From Symsagittifera roscoffensis (taxonomy: Eukaryota; Xenacoelomorpha; Acoela; Convolutidae): a stretch of 64,000 nucleotides of DNA. The stretch spans positions 39,989,430 through 40,053,429 of the forward strand of contig NC_087065.1 of the NCBI RefSeq assembly GCF_963678635.1, given 5' to 3'. The notes under the pieces were generated by a model. That model was not told the DNA's origin and ran no database searches. It saw only the letters and a list, made by a program, of their open reading frames with translations. Positions 53,958 to 64,000 of this stretch are shown piece after piece; position 1 is the first letter of the stretch; the number at the start of each line of letters is the position of its first letter. A program made the translations under genes and the position numbers.

Positions 53958-55552
53958 GTTGTTCCGACTTTCGATACGAAAGTAACGGAAGATTTGTGCT
54001 CGGGGTGGGTTTTTTTTTCTTCAGACAAATTTCGACTTTTTAACTAACCTTTTTTGACGGAATTTTTTTTTATATCATTCAAAAGGTATTGTTGTTTTGA
54101 GCTCAAATTTGAAAAGATATTTCACTTGTGATTATATTTTGTAAAGTTATGGGGGTTTAAACATTGCCATTTTGACCAATTTGAGACAATTAACGAGCGA
54201 TAACATTCGCGCTATTAAAGCGTAAGCGGAGATTTAATCCGTCCTATAAATCGTTCCAAATTGGTCGAACGAAGCTTATTTGCCATAATTGATTTGTTAC
54301 AAGGAACGAATCTCTCTTTTTGTACTTTATATGGCGTGTGGGGGGGATGATTTTCATTAAAAATTTCAAATTTTAGAAAAAAAAATTTTCATTTTATTTT
54401 TTTTCATTTATTTTTTAATGTTATTACTGCTCCATAAACCTTAATAGGCATTCGGAACATTCAGAGCTTCGCCCTGATACGAGCAGTCTTGTTCCGACTT
54501 TCGATACGAAAGTAACGGAATAATTGCGCTCGGGTTGGGTTTTTTTTCTTCCGACAAATTTCGACTTTTTAACTAGCCATTTTTGACGGATTGTTTTTAT
54601 ATCATTCAAAAGGTTTTGTTGTCCTGAGCTTAAATTTGAAAAGACAGTTCACCTGTGATCATTTTTGGTAAAGTTATGAGGGTTTAAAGATTGCCATTTT
54701 GACCAATTTGGGACAATTAACGAGCGATAAATTTCGCGCTTTTAAAGCGTAAGCGGAGATTTATTCCGTCCTATAAATCGTTCCAAATTGGTCAAACGAA
54801 GCCTATTTGTCATAATTGATTTATTACAAGGAACAAAATCTCTCTTTTTGTACTTTGATATGGCGTGTGGGGGGGGATGATTTTCATTAAAAATTTCAAA
54901 TTTTAGAAAAAAAAATTTTCACTTTATTTTATTTCATTTAATTTTTTAATGTTTTTACTGCTCCATAAACCTTAATAGGCCGTCGGAACATTCAAGGCCT
55001 CTCCCTGATACGAGCAGTTTTGTTACGACTTTCGATACGAAAGTAACGGAATATTTGCGCTCGGGTTGGGTTTTTTTTTCTTCAGACAAATATCGACTTT
55101 TTAACTAACCTTTTTTGACGGAATTTTTTTAAATCATTCAAAACGTATTGTTGTTCTGAGCTCAAATTTGAAAAGATATTTCACCTGTGATTATATTTTG
55201 TAAAGTTATGGGGGTTTAAAAATTGCCATTTTGGTCAATTTGGGACAATTAACGCGCTATAAATTTCGCGCTATTAACGCGTAAGCGGAGAGTTAATCCG
55301 TCTAAGAAATCGTTCCAAATTGGTTAAAAGAAGCCTATTTGCCATAATTGGTTTGTTGTAAGGAGCAAAATCTATATCTTTGTACTTTAAATGGCGTGTG
55401 GAGGGATGATTTTCATAAAAAATTTCAAATTTTAGAAAAAATTTTTTTTCATTTTGTTTTATTTCATTGAAACTTTTAATGTTATTACTGCTCCATAAAC
55501 CTTAAAAGGCAGTCGGAACATTCAGGGCTTCGCCTTGATACGAGCAGTCTTG
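53958..55552 (+). mobile_element. Head-to-tail array of three HINE-like repeats
   Basis: Units start at about 53962, 54492 and 55023 with periods of 530-531 bp. Each starts TTCCGACTTTCGATACGAAA (the last has TTACGACT) and ends with an AGTCGGAA-type subterminal inverted repeat, a hairpin of the CAGGGCTTCGCCCTG type, then a short tail to CAGTCTTG. Copies A and B have the empty site (CCTTATTTTATAAGTG at 43573 and 48326), so the array inserted at a TT. The structure matches Helentron-derived nonautonomous elements. No Rep/helicase gene in the window. Confidence 0.8.
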
Positions 55553-57485
55553 TTTTATTAGTGTTTGGACAAAAAATTGGTCAGTTCAATCGAAAAAAAA
55601 ACAATTGAATTGATGAAGCAATTGATCGAAAGCAACAATTATGATTGTCATATCAAATTATTATTTCATAAGAATTTGCCCCGTTCAAGGATTTTTATTC
55701 ATGCAAAACATCACCATGAATAAAAATACTGCCGCCCATTTTGTATTGCCAAATTCAATTTTGAAAAAAGAGAAGACAAATTGCTAGAACTATTACTAGC
55801 TTATTTGAAAACCGCAAGACATGTTATGTTCATCAATGATTACGTTCTTCATTATTGATGATAAGTTAAACTTTAGATCAAACCTAGCCAATACTTGGGT
55901 TGAAGTTTCTTAATGTTTCTGTAAATCCATAATTGTCATTTCAGGTCTCCACATCAAATCGCATCTCTTGTAGAAAACAGAGCAATGTTTTTGCATGCTT
56001 GTGTGTAATTCGAGCTGAAAATTTAATCTGAACTGACAAAGTCATATGACTAAACAAATTGAAAAACCGAACACACTAAACTGGTTTAAAAAACTGTCAA
56101 AACATTTTTTCTCCAATTGATTTGAAGAGTTTTTACGATCACAGCTTTACAATCACAGCTTTTATCAACTATTTTTGTCCAAAAAAAAATACGTAGTGTT
56201 TTAACACTGTTATAAACTTTTTTTGTGAAATTATAGAACCACAGAAAAATCTAGGGTTTCGACGTCACTTAGCAACCGAGCAACCCAAGCAATTAACAAT
56301 GAAGCATTGTTTCGCATGAGCGTGAGTCACACGAGCGGTCAATCCTCAAAATGTGACCACCGTTGGTCCTCAAAATGTGACCACGGTGGCGAATCTCGAG
56401 CCCTAAAATTTTGATTGAAAAACAGCCCCAACCCTTTGAATTGAATCATAGAACTGCTCAAAAGCAAGTTGTTTTCATATATTTGTTGCAGTTTTCTCGC
56501 AGCAAAGAATTGATAAAAAAAGTGTCCTATGGGTTCAGATCCATTGGAATAAAAAATATAAAAATATTCAGTGATTTGGTCATACCTTTATTGGGTCCAA
56601 CTTTGAAATTAAAAAAAAAACCTGAAACCTGTTTGTTTGAACTTTTGTTTTAGAATTCAGTTTTCGTTTTATGAAAGTTAATCAATGAACCTCAACAATA
56701 GCTCAATAGATGACAAATAAAAGAAATCATAATTAACTAACGGGTCTTCTTTGCCCCTCCAGGTGAAAATGAAACGGCATTATTTTAAAAGTATCATCTG
56801 GGATACACTTAGACTCATTTTCGCCCAAAAATAATATAAGTTTGATATTTGGATCCAACGAATGATAGTTGGGTCCCACGAAAAGCAAGTATGAATGATG
56901 GGTACAACATTTTTTGAGAAAACACCAGTAAACAAATGCTTAGCCATGTTTTCGAAAATTTCAAGGCATAAAAACCTTTCTACTCAACTTAAGTTTACGG
57001 ACGCAACTATCGTATTGTTACCCCAAAATATTTTCAACGTAATTGCTTATTAGTTTAAGCTATCCGACGTGACCATATGGTATCCGTGTATGTATCAACC
57101 GACCGAATCTTATGATCAAGCTAGCCGTCCTGGCTACATGAATTCTGTTTACGTATATCGTTTTTCAGCTCTAGATTTGTAAGTGGCACAAGGACCTGAG
57201 CCGTTTTTCGGCTCCTTGGAGCGATTTTTCAGCTCCATGTTTTCTTCGAGCTTTGTTGACAAAAACCTTACTGTCATCGCCAATTTTTCCCTGCTCCATT
57301 ATCGTTGACAAAAAAGCCGATATTTGCTAATCGGTTAATTTGGTTAAATTTTTGATCTCAAATCAATAACTGCTTCAGAGTACACAGAGTCTATTAAGCG
57401 TTCTACCATCAAAAACTTGAACTTACTGCCTGCAAGGTAATGGGAAAGGATACCTGCAAAAAATAAAACATTTTTGCAGGAATTT

Positions 57486-57740
57486 TTAGAATTTGTTTTT
57501 GGCCTGTATCTTTTTCAGAGTCCTTATCAGTTGTTGACTCATTTCTGACGACCCGGTTTTGCAACTATTTTTTTGCCCCTCCAGGTGTAAATCAATCGGC
57601 CTCAAATAGAAGGTGTCATCTGGAATACACTCAGACTCGTTGCCACCCAAAAGTATTACAGGTATGATAGTTGGATCCAACGAATCATAGTTGGTTCTCA
57701 CAAAAAGACCAGCATAAATATTAAATCCGACAATATTCAA
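57486..57740 (-). pseudogene. Gene-family fragment, module D (third unit)
   Basis: AGLFVRTNYDSLDPTIIPVI and NESECIPDDTFYLRPIDL are identical to the 50216 copy. Upstream of 57740 the frame passes into unrelated sequence (HLLTFVFEIFLNIV), a chimeric junction where the duplicated unit ends. Confidence 0.4.
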
Positions 57741-58139
57741 GAAAATTTCAAACACAAAGGTAAGCAAATGCTTAACCTGTTTTTTGAAGCTTTTAAGGCC
57801 TAAAAATTTCCCCCTCAACTTGATTTTAGGAGACCAACTATCATACTTGTACCCCAAAAAAATTTCAACGTAATTCATCCGTGAACGTTTAAACCAATTC
57901 CCATGACCAAGCTAGCCGTCGTAGCCAATTGAACTTAGTTTTGCCGACAGTTGCTCCTCAGATATTTTGGTTAAATTTATGATCTCGAACTAATAACTTT
58001 TACAGAGTACACAGAGTCTATTGATTACTTTGAATCCAAAAACTTGAACTTAATGCAAAATTACGGCAATGGTTAGCTTCAGAAAACATTTTTTGCAGGA
58101 GCTTTAACATTTCTGAATAACTGATTTAGCATGCATACC

Positions 58140-58310
58140 TTTAGATAATTTGAAGGCACCCATCGCAAAAATTGGCAAACCAGGAAGCAGCTTACTGGTT
58201 GAACGCTTTTGATTGACCGCAACTTTTGAAAACTTTCTTTTCAAAGATTTTTCATATCGTGAAATACCAGGGGATAGTTTTGTTTGCTCCCAAAAAATCT
58301 GCCGCATCAT
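58140..58310 (-). CDS. Possible exon of unknown minus-strand gene
   Basis: A basic peptide (EKSLKRKFSKVAVNQKRSTS, then LLPGLPIFAMGAFKLSK) followed on the minus strand by a donor-like AAAG/GTATGC at about 58139. No similarity I can name. It lies between module D and module C fragments of the gene family, so it may be part of the same gene. Confidence 0.3.
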
Positions 58311-58619
58311 TTAGAAAAGTACACGTACAATTGGCCGACTTGATGAACTTGATAAAGCAGAAAAATTTTCGAAGAACAATGGGTCTTGTGTATACAATCT
58401 TTCTCCGCCTCTCCTCGTCCTACACTGAAATTTCTTATTCGCATGGTGATTGAATTTTTAAATATTTTCGGCACATATGTTCCCGAGAAGTTTGTATAAA
58501 TTCACTCACAATATAGGGAACTGAGACTAATTTTAGTATGAAGCGTTCAACTCGTTTCTCCAAAGATGAGCACTCAAGCTGGGTATTAGATCTCTGAAAC
58601 GTCAAATTTATCTTTTGCT

Positions 58620-58861
58620 CTCATTATTTTCGTGCTTTAGTTAATGCTCCTTCTCAAATCTCACTGGTTTGGTTGGTGGTGATGCATCCATCGGTCTTTC
58701 CACGTACTGTGGAGATGAGACTCGGGTAGAGGACTCGGGTAGAGGATTCGGGTAGAGGACTTGGGTCGAGGACTTGCAGGATTTTTTGATGAAGTACTTT
58801 GAATTTTGGGACCACCTTTACCATGTTTTGTACTCTTCTTGTCCTTTTTAGCCAGGTTCAT
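58620..58861 (-). pseudogene. Gene-family fragment, module C (third)
   Basis: PMNLAKKDKKSTKHGKGGPK is clear; a frameshift follows, after which the KVLHQKILQ and TRV repeats are read in another frame. Located directly downstream of module B on the same strand. Confidence 0.4.
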
Positions 58862-58878
58862 TGGTCCTTGAAGGATAA

Positions 58879-59079
58879 TTATTTGACATCAATCATAAAA
58901 TACAACAAGTCGCCAAAACATTTTGGATACGTTTGCAGTGTCAAACTATTGTAGTATCGCCAGCGATCTCTATCAGTCTTCCATGGAATCAATTTTTTTT
59001 CGACACATGAGTAGGATAGTTTCTGTATAAGGATGCGGTTGCTGAGGTTCCTGGTAGCTCTGAAGGTGCAAAGATTCAC
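58879..59079 (-). CDS. Gene-family fragment, module B
   Basis: TRNLSNRILIQKLSYSCVEK, KLIPWKTDRDRWRYYNSL and TYPKCFGDLLYFMIDVK. Unrecognised. It recurs at about 61607-61808 in the second tandem unit and, decayed, at about 60610-60800. It continues on the minus strand into module C (58861 downward) after a stop. Confidence 0.4.
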   Translation of the reverse strand: MNLCTFRATRNLSNRILIQKLSYSCVEKKLIPWKTDRDRWRYYNSLTLQTYPKCFGDLLYFMIDVK

Positions 59080-59301
59080 GATAGTTTTGAGACTTTTAGA
59101 ATTTTAGTGGATCTGAAGATGTTGAGGTTCTTAGGATGCTGAAGCTTCCTGGATGTTCCCTATGTTTTTTTTATTTTAATAGTTCTATGATTGCCGAATT
59201 TTTTGGCATCTTCTGGTTGCATTAAACCTAAAAAAAAGAAATTTGAGTTCTATTTTTTGGTTCATCATCATTCTCTTGTATAAATCCTTCGACACTACTA
59301 T

Positions 59302-59526
59302 TTAAAGAAATCTTCGCACTAGTCGATATTTGTTTGCTAATTCTTTTCCTTCAGTTTCGTCAGGAGGTTTGGCGTTTACGAATGTTGACATTTTTCTGCT
59401 GGTAATATAAATCAATTCCAAAATTGCTCCGTCATATTTTTCGGTTTTGATCTCGAATGTTTTAATGTCGGCACCTGTGATGTTAACTCTAGTGTAGGTC
59501 AGATTAGTTTCAAGCGTATAGCTCAT
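59302..59526 (-). CDS. Gene-family fragment, module A (N-terminus?)
   Basis: 74 codons from a true ATG to TAA: MSYTLETNLTYTRVNITGAD, then KTFEIKTEKYDGAILELIYI and PPDETEGKELANKYRLVRRF. The polypeptide has normal composition, but no family is recognised. A decayed paralogue of the last third is at about 61080-61140, ending where an LTR-like sequence begins. It is repeated without change at 62031-62255. Probably the first exon or N-terminal part of the minus-strand gene whose later modules are B and C. Confidence 0.5.
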   Translation of the reverse strand: MSYTLETNLTYTRVNITGADIKTFEIKTEKYDGAILELIYITSRKMSTFVNAKPPDETEGKELANKYRLVRRFL

Positions 59527-60345
59527 TTTGAATTTCGTTTGCGTGTCATCTTTCTATTTCGGTTTGTACGTTTTTTTTATGTTGGTTTGTAAAAGGATTT
59601 GTACGTTCAGTCGCACTTCAATTGTTTGCCCATTTTCATTTTGTATGTAGGTTTCAATTTCAGTTTCTATAACGGTTTGTATTTTAGATTGGATTCAACG
59701 ATTTCAAATTTGATCGAAGACCATTCAAAAAAAATTTTAAACTGAATTTGAAAAAAACGCGTGATGAATAGAAGTCGTTCTCCTGGTTATCTTTGTTTTT
59801 TTTGTAATTATTTTGATGCTTAATCGGCCATCTGGCATGACTTCAAGGAACTAGACTAATTTATTCAAAGTTGGGTTAAACTTCACAAACAATTGATAAA
59901 TTTCAAAGCCAACTTAAGAGTCAATTAAAATTTCGAGAAAAATTTCTAGACAACTTAGATTCAATGATTTTGTTGAAAGATTGTTTTGATTGATTGATTG
60001 ATTTTCAGTTGCTCTAAAGATGTCATAATTCATGTTTAATCAGCTCCAAATTTGAATTCTGAAACGAGACCAAAAAATGTTTTAACCCAGTTTAACTACC
60101 TATTAAGCAATATATTGTTCTTTTACAAAAATCAGAGAATAGTTAACGAGACGCAAAAATCAGAGGAGTTGAGTGGAACTGGAAAAAAATTGATTTGATG
60201 CTAATAACTTGGTGAAGTCTACACCCGCAACCGGTCTTACCGCAAGCAACTGGGTCACTTTGCACTCCAGGATTTTTTCCCCGTGTTCTTAAGAAACTCG
60301 TAACTTAAGCAACTACTTCGGTGACTGCCCAATTAAAGGGAAAAT

Positions 60346-60393
60346 AAAATCGTTCGTTCTTTTATTATTGCCTAAGGGAAAGAACGAAAGATT
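60346..60393. repeat. Short hairpin
   Basis: AATCGTTCGTTCTTTT pairs with AAAGAACGAAAGATT across a 15-nt loop with one mismatch; also present about 2729 bp downstream in the second unit. Confidence 0.7.
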
Positions 60394-61140
60394 TAATTTC
60401 AGCCGAGATCAATTACAATCGATAACCTTGTCCTCAGTTCTAGTTTTCTCATCTTAGCCAGATTGTATTCAAATTTTTTGAAGGATCCTCGTTTCAGAAT
60501 TGATTGAGTAATAATAAAACCAATCGATGTAGTACTTCTACTCTTTATCAAGCATCTTTACCACGTTTTGTTCTCGTTGAGTCTTTTTTAGCCAGACTCA
60601 TTCATCCTTGGACGATCATTATATGACATCGATCATAAAAGAGAGCTTGTCGCCTAAAAGTTTTAGATCCTCTTGCGGTATCAAAATACTGTAGTATATC
60701 CAGTGATCTCTACCAGTTCATCTTCCGAGGAATCACTTTTTTCGACAACTGATTATGATGGTCTCTGTATAAGGATACGGTTGCTGAGGTTCCTGGTAGC
60801 TCTGATGGTGCAAAAATTCCCGATGTTTTTGAGAGTTGTGGAATTGTATTGGTTCTGAAAATGTTCAGGTTCTTAGGATCCTAAAGCTTCGGGTTGTTTC
60901 CGATGTTTTTTTCAATTGATAATTCTTAGATTGATGATAATTAAAAAAAATTCTCATTAGGTTTTTTTCTTGCTGATATTTTATAGCAAAAATGCATCTA
61001 CTGGTTGCATCTACTGGTTGTAGTTCTCTTTTTTTGTCCATCACCATTCTCTAAAGTAAAACCTTCGACATTACTGAAACAAATCTTTGCACTTGTCAAT
61101 ATTTGTTTGATAATTCTTTTCCTTCAATTTCGTCAAGAGT

Positions 61141-61570
61141 GTGTCATTCCGCCGGATTGGCACATCGTAACCTTACGGCACAACACGAAAATAGCAGTAG
61201 AGGCCTTAGTGATTGAAAACCGTTGAAAAGAGGCTAGAATTTTCTGGAGTTTTTTATTTTCAAAATTTCGATTGGTGAAGGAATAGTTCTGAGAAATACG
61301 AAAAATGGCCACTTTTGACTGAAAAAGGACGAAAAATGACCAATTTAGTTTAAAAAAATAGTCGAACGAGAACGAACTAAAACACGAAGCCTCTTATCGT
61401 GACGATCACGCACGATAAGACACTTAGCGAAAGGAATTAGCCAGAAAAGAGGCTTCAGTGGGGAAGAGGTAGAGAGCAGTACCCTCCCGTGCCACGAACT
61501 CGGAGTAATAACGACGTTAGTACAGAGAAAGCACGGAATCGGAGGCTCGGCCCCCCAGAGACAATATATT
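61141..61570 (+). repeat. Truncated LTR-like sequence
   Basis: It begins TGTGTCATTCCGCC, similar to the start of the 3' LTR at 15959 (TGTGACATTCGCC). It is followed by similar content (GAAATACGAAAAATGGCCAC against GAAACGGCCATTTTGGC) and is richer in G+C than its surroundings. It interrupts a paralogous segment after GTCAAGAG. It is cut off by the tandem-duplication border at 61570, so no 3' end is visible. Confidence 0.45.
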
Positions 61571-61606
61571 CCTTTTTAGCCAGGTTCATTGGTCCTTGAA
61601 GGATAA

Positions 61607-61808
61607 TTATTTGACATCAATCATAAAATACAACAAGTCGCCAAAACATTTTGGATACGTTTGCAGTGTCAAACTATTGTAGTATCGCCAGCGATCTCTA
61701 TCAGTCTTCCATGGAATCAATTTTTTTTTCGACACATGAGTAGGATAGTTTCTGTATAAGGATGCGGTTGCTGAGGTTCCTGGTAGCTCTGAAGGTGCAA
61801 AGATTCAC
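61607..61808 (-). CDS. Gene-family fragment, module B (tandem copy)
   Basis: The counterpart of 58879-59079 in the second 2.73-kb unit. One extra T in a T run at about 61726 relative to copy 1 shifts the frame, so the two copies are not equally open. Confidence 0.35.
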
Positions 61809-62030
61809 GATAGTTTTGAGACTTTTAGAATTTTAGTGGATCTGAAGATGTTGAGTTTCTTAGGATGCTGAAGCTTCCTGGATGTTCCCTATGTTTTTTT
61901 TATTTTAATAGTTCTATGATTGCCGAATTTTTTGGCATCTTCTGGTTGCATTAAACCTAAAAAAAAGAAATTTGAGTTCTATTTTTTGGTTCATCATCAT
62001 TCTCTTGTATAAATCCTTCGACACTACTAT

Positions 62031-62255
62031 TTAAAGAAATCTTCGCACTAGTCGATATTTGTTTGCTAATTCTTTTCCTTCAGTTTCGTCAGGAGGTTTG
62101 GCGTTTACGAATGTTGACATTTTTCTGCTGGTAATATAAATCAATTCCAAAATTGCTCCGTCATATTTTTCGGTTTTGATCTCGAATGTTTTAATGTCGG
62201 CACCTGTGATGTTAACTCTAGTGTAGGTCAGATTAGTTTCAAGCGTATAGCTCAT
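62031..62255 (-). CDS. Gene-family fragment, module A (tandem copy)
   Basis: The same 74-residue peptide as 59302-59526, in the second tandem unit. Confidence 0.5.
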   Translation of the reverse strand: MSYTLETNLTYTRVNITGADIKTFEIKTEKYDGAILELIYITSRKMSTFVNAKPPDETEGKELANKYRLVRRFL

Positions 62256-64000
62256 TTTGAATTTCGTTTGCGTGTCATCTTTCTATTTCGGTTTGTACGT
62301 TTTTTTTATGTTGGTTTGTAAAAGGATTTGTACGTTCAGTCGCACTTCAATTGTTTGCCCATTTTCATTTTGTATGTAGGTTTCAATTTCAGTTTCTATA
62401 ACGGTTTGTATTTTAGATTGGATTCAACGATTTCAAATTTGATCGAAGACCATTCAAAAAAAATTTTAAACTGAATTTGAAAAAAACGCGTGATGAATAG
62501 AAGTCGTTCTCCTGGTTATCTTTGTTTTTTTTGTAATTATTTTGATGCTTAATCGGCCATCTGGCATGACTTCAAGGAACTAGACTAATTTATTCAAAGT
62601 TGGGTTAAACTTCACAAACAATTGATAAATTTCAAAGCCAACTTAAGAGTCAATTAAAATTTCGAGAAAAATTTCTAGACAACTTAGATTCAATGATTTT
62701 GTTGAAAGATTGTTTTGATTGATTGATTGATTTTCAGTTGCTCTAAAGATGTCATAATTCATGTTTAATCAGCTCCAAATTTGAATTCTGAAACGAGACC
62801 AAAAAATGTTTTAACCCAGTTTAACTACCTATTAAGCAATATATTGTTCTTTTACAAAAATCAGAGAATAGTTAACGAGACGCAAAAATCAGAGGAGTTG
62901 AGTGGAACTGGAAAAAAATTGATTTGATGCTAATAACTTGGTGAAGTCTACACCCGCAACCGGTCTTACCGCAAGCAACTGGGTCACTTTGCACTCCAGG
63001 ATTTTTTCCCCGTGTTCTTAAGAAACTCGTAACTTAAGCAACTACTTCGGTGACTGCCCAATTAAAGGGAAAATAAAATCGTTCGTTCTTTTATTATTGC
63101 CTAAGGGAAAGAACGAAAGATTTAATTTCAGCCGAGATCAATTACAATCGATAACCTTGTCCTCAGTTCTAGTTTTCTCATCTTAGCCAGATTGTATTCA
63201 AATTTTTTGAAGGATCCTCGTTTCAGAATTGATTGAGTAATAATAAAACCAATCGATGTAGTACTTCTACTCTTTATCAAGCATCTTTACCACGTTTTGT
63301 TCTCGTTGAGTCTTTTTTAGCCAGACTCATTCATCCTTGGACGATCATTATATGACATCGATCATAAAAGAGAGCTTGTCGCCTAAAAGTTTTAGATCCT
63401 CTTGCGGTATCAAAATACTGTAGTATATCCAGTGATCTCTACCAGTTCATCTTCCGAGGAATCACTTTTTTCGACAACTGATTATGATGGTCTCTGTATA
63501 AGGATACGGTTGCTGAGGTTCCTGGTAGCTCTGATGGTGCAAAAATTCCCGATGTTTTTGAGAGTTGTGGAATTGTATTGGTTCTGAAACTGTTCAGGTT
63601 CTTAGGATCCTAAAGCTTCGGGTTGTTTCCGATGTTTTTTTTCAATTGATAATTCTTAGATTGATGATAATTAAAAAAAATTCTCATTAGGTTTTTTTCT
63701 TGCTGATATTTTATAGCAAAAATGCATCTACTGGTTGCATCTACTGGTTGTAGTTCTCTTTTTTTGTCCATCACCATTCTCTAAAGTAAAACCTTCGACA
63801 TTACTGAAACAAATCTTTGCACTTGTCAATATTTGTTTGATAATTCTTTTCCTTCAATTTCGTCAAGAGTGTGTCATTCCGCCGGATTGGCACATCGTAA
63901 CCTTACGGCACAACACGAAAATAGCAGTAGAGGCCTTAGTGATTGAAAACCGTTGAAAAGAGGCTAGAATTTTCTGGAGTTTTTTATTTTCAAAATTTCG

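Larger units (their letters stand above)
52490..57740. repeat. Third, rearranged copy of the 4.75-kb unit
   Basis: It follows copy A with offset 11629 to about 53667. It then jumps to the equivalent of 43306 (about 1.27 kb deleted) with a short filler copying AAAGCGAGTTGAGTT. At 53957 it is interrupted by a 1.6-kb HINE-like array, and resumes at 55553 as the equivalent of 43580 onward. It ends at about 57740 in a different junction. More diverged than A and B are from each other. Confidence 0.9.
58843..61570. repeat. 2.73-kb tandem duplication, copy 1
   Basis: It starts CCTTTTTAGCCAGGTTCATT and is followed directly by the same sequence at 61571. Offsets are 2728-2730 bp with very few differences. 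Inside it, 60570-61140 is a diverged paralogue of 58843-59400, so the unit itself contains an older duplication. Confidence 0.97.
61571..64000. repeat. 2.73-kb tandem duplication, copy 2 (cut by window end)
   Basis: A near-identical copy of 58843 onward, carrying the same module A and B frames. Continuation lies beyond the window. Confidence 0.97.

Noticed and set aside
54424-54609. Small frame in the HINE-like array
   Set aside because: It lies wholly in repeat sequence, is not open in sister units, and has no motif.
53958-55552. CRISPR-like array because of regular units
   Set aside because: The unit length is 530 bp with no short spacers, in a eukaryotic transposon context.

Overview
The window looks like an AT-rich invertebrate nuclear genome, most likely an arthropod or other ecdysozoan. 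The evidence is spliced exons with GT/AG borders, several transposon superfamilies, microsatellites, a sclerostin/DAN-type cystine-knot gene, and no prokaryotic operon structure. I cannot fix the species from sequence alone.

Region 1 (1-16883): the 3' part of one very large Ty3/Gypsy-like LTR retrotransposon on the + strand. Its base composition is clearly richer in G+C than the flank. Order: end of the protease/connector, reverse transcriptase, RNase H, a linker with a repeated LSGE block, integrase, an acidic tail, and a macro-domain-like (ADP-ribose hydrolase fold) segment. After a gap that could be an intron comes a second coding block of about 9 kb unusual for Gypsy elements: a coiled-coil protein joined to an SGNH/GDSL hydrolase domain, a second degenerate SGNH-like domain, an acidic linker, and a 1076-residue open frame of unknown function. 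A polypurine tract (15946-15958) and a 925-bp 3' LTR (15959-16883) close it. The 5' LTR, gag and most of the protease lie outside the window. This copy is broken by stops and by frameshifts, several at short homopolymers or dinucleotide runs, and it has lost an integrase and an RNase H catalytic aspartate.

Region 2 (16884-31850): AT-rich DNA with decayed transposons. It holds a degenerate minisatellite, a gag-protease remnant of a second Gypsy element (about 19429-21010), two foldback structures with different arms but the same 23-nt loop, an inverted cluster of a GAGCGGTTTTT motif, a rearranged FLYWCH-type Mutator-like (MULE) transposase, and dispersed G-run mini-elements.

Region 3 (31851-40100): a nonautonomous hAT-like element with an 8-bp target duplication, a long AT microsatellite inside an inverted repeat, and the only clear host gene, two exons of a secreted cystine-knot protein (36509-36669 and 37754-37990).

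Region 4 (40100-64000): a recently and repeatedly duplicated locus. A 4.75-kb unit occurs twice in perfect tandem (40861-50347) and a third time in rearranged form (52490 to about 57740). A smaller 0.97-kb tandem and a 2.73-kb tandem (58843-64000) follow. On the minus strand these units carry fragments of an unrecognised modular protein family. They are peppered with a 530-bp repeat that has subterminal inverted repeats, a 3' hairpin, head-to-tail arrays and TT insertion, which resembles a Helentron-type nonautonomous element (HINE).
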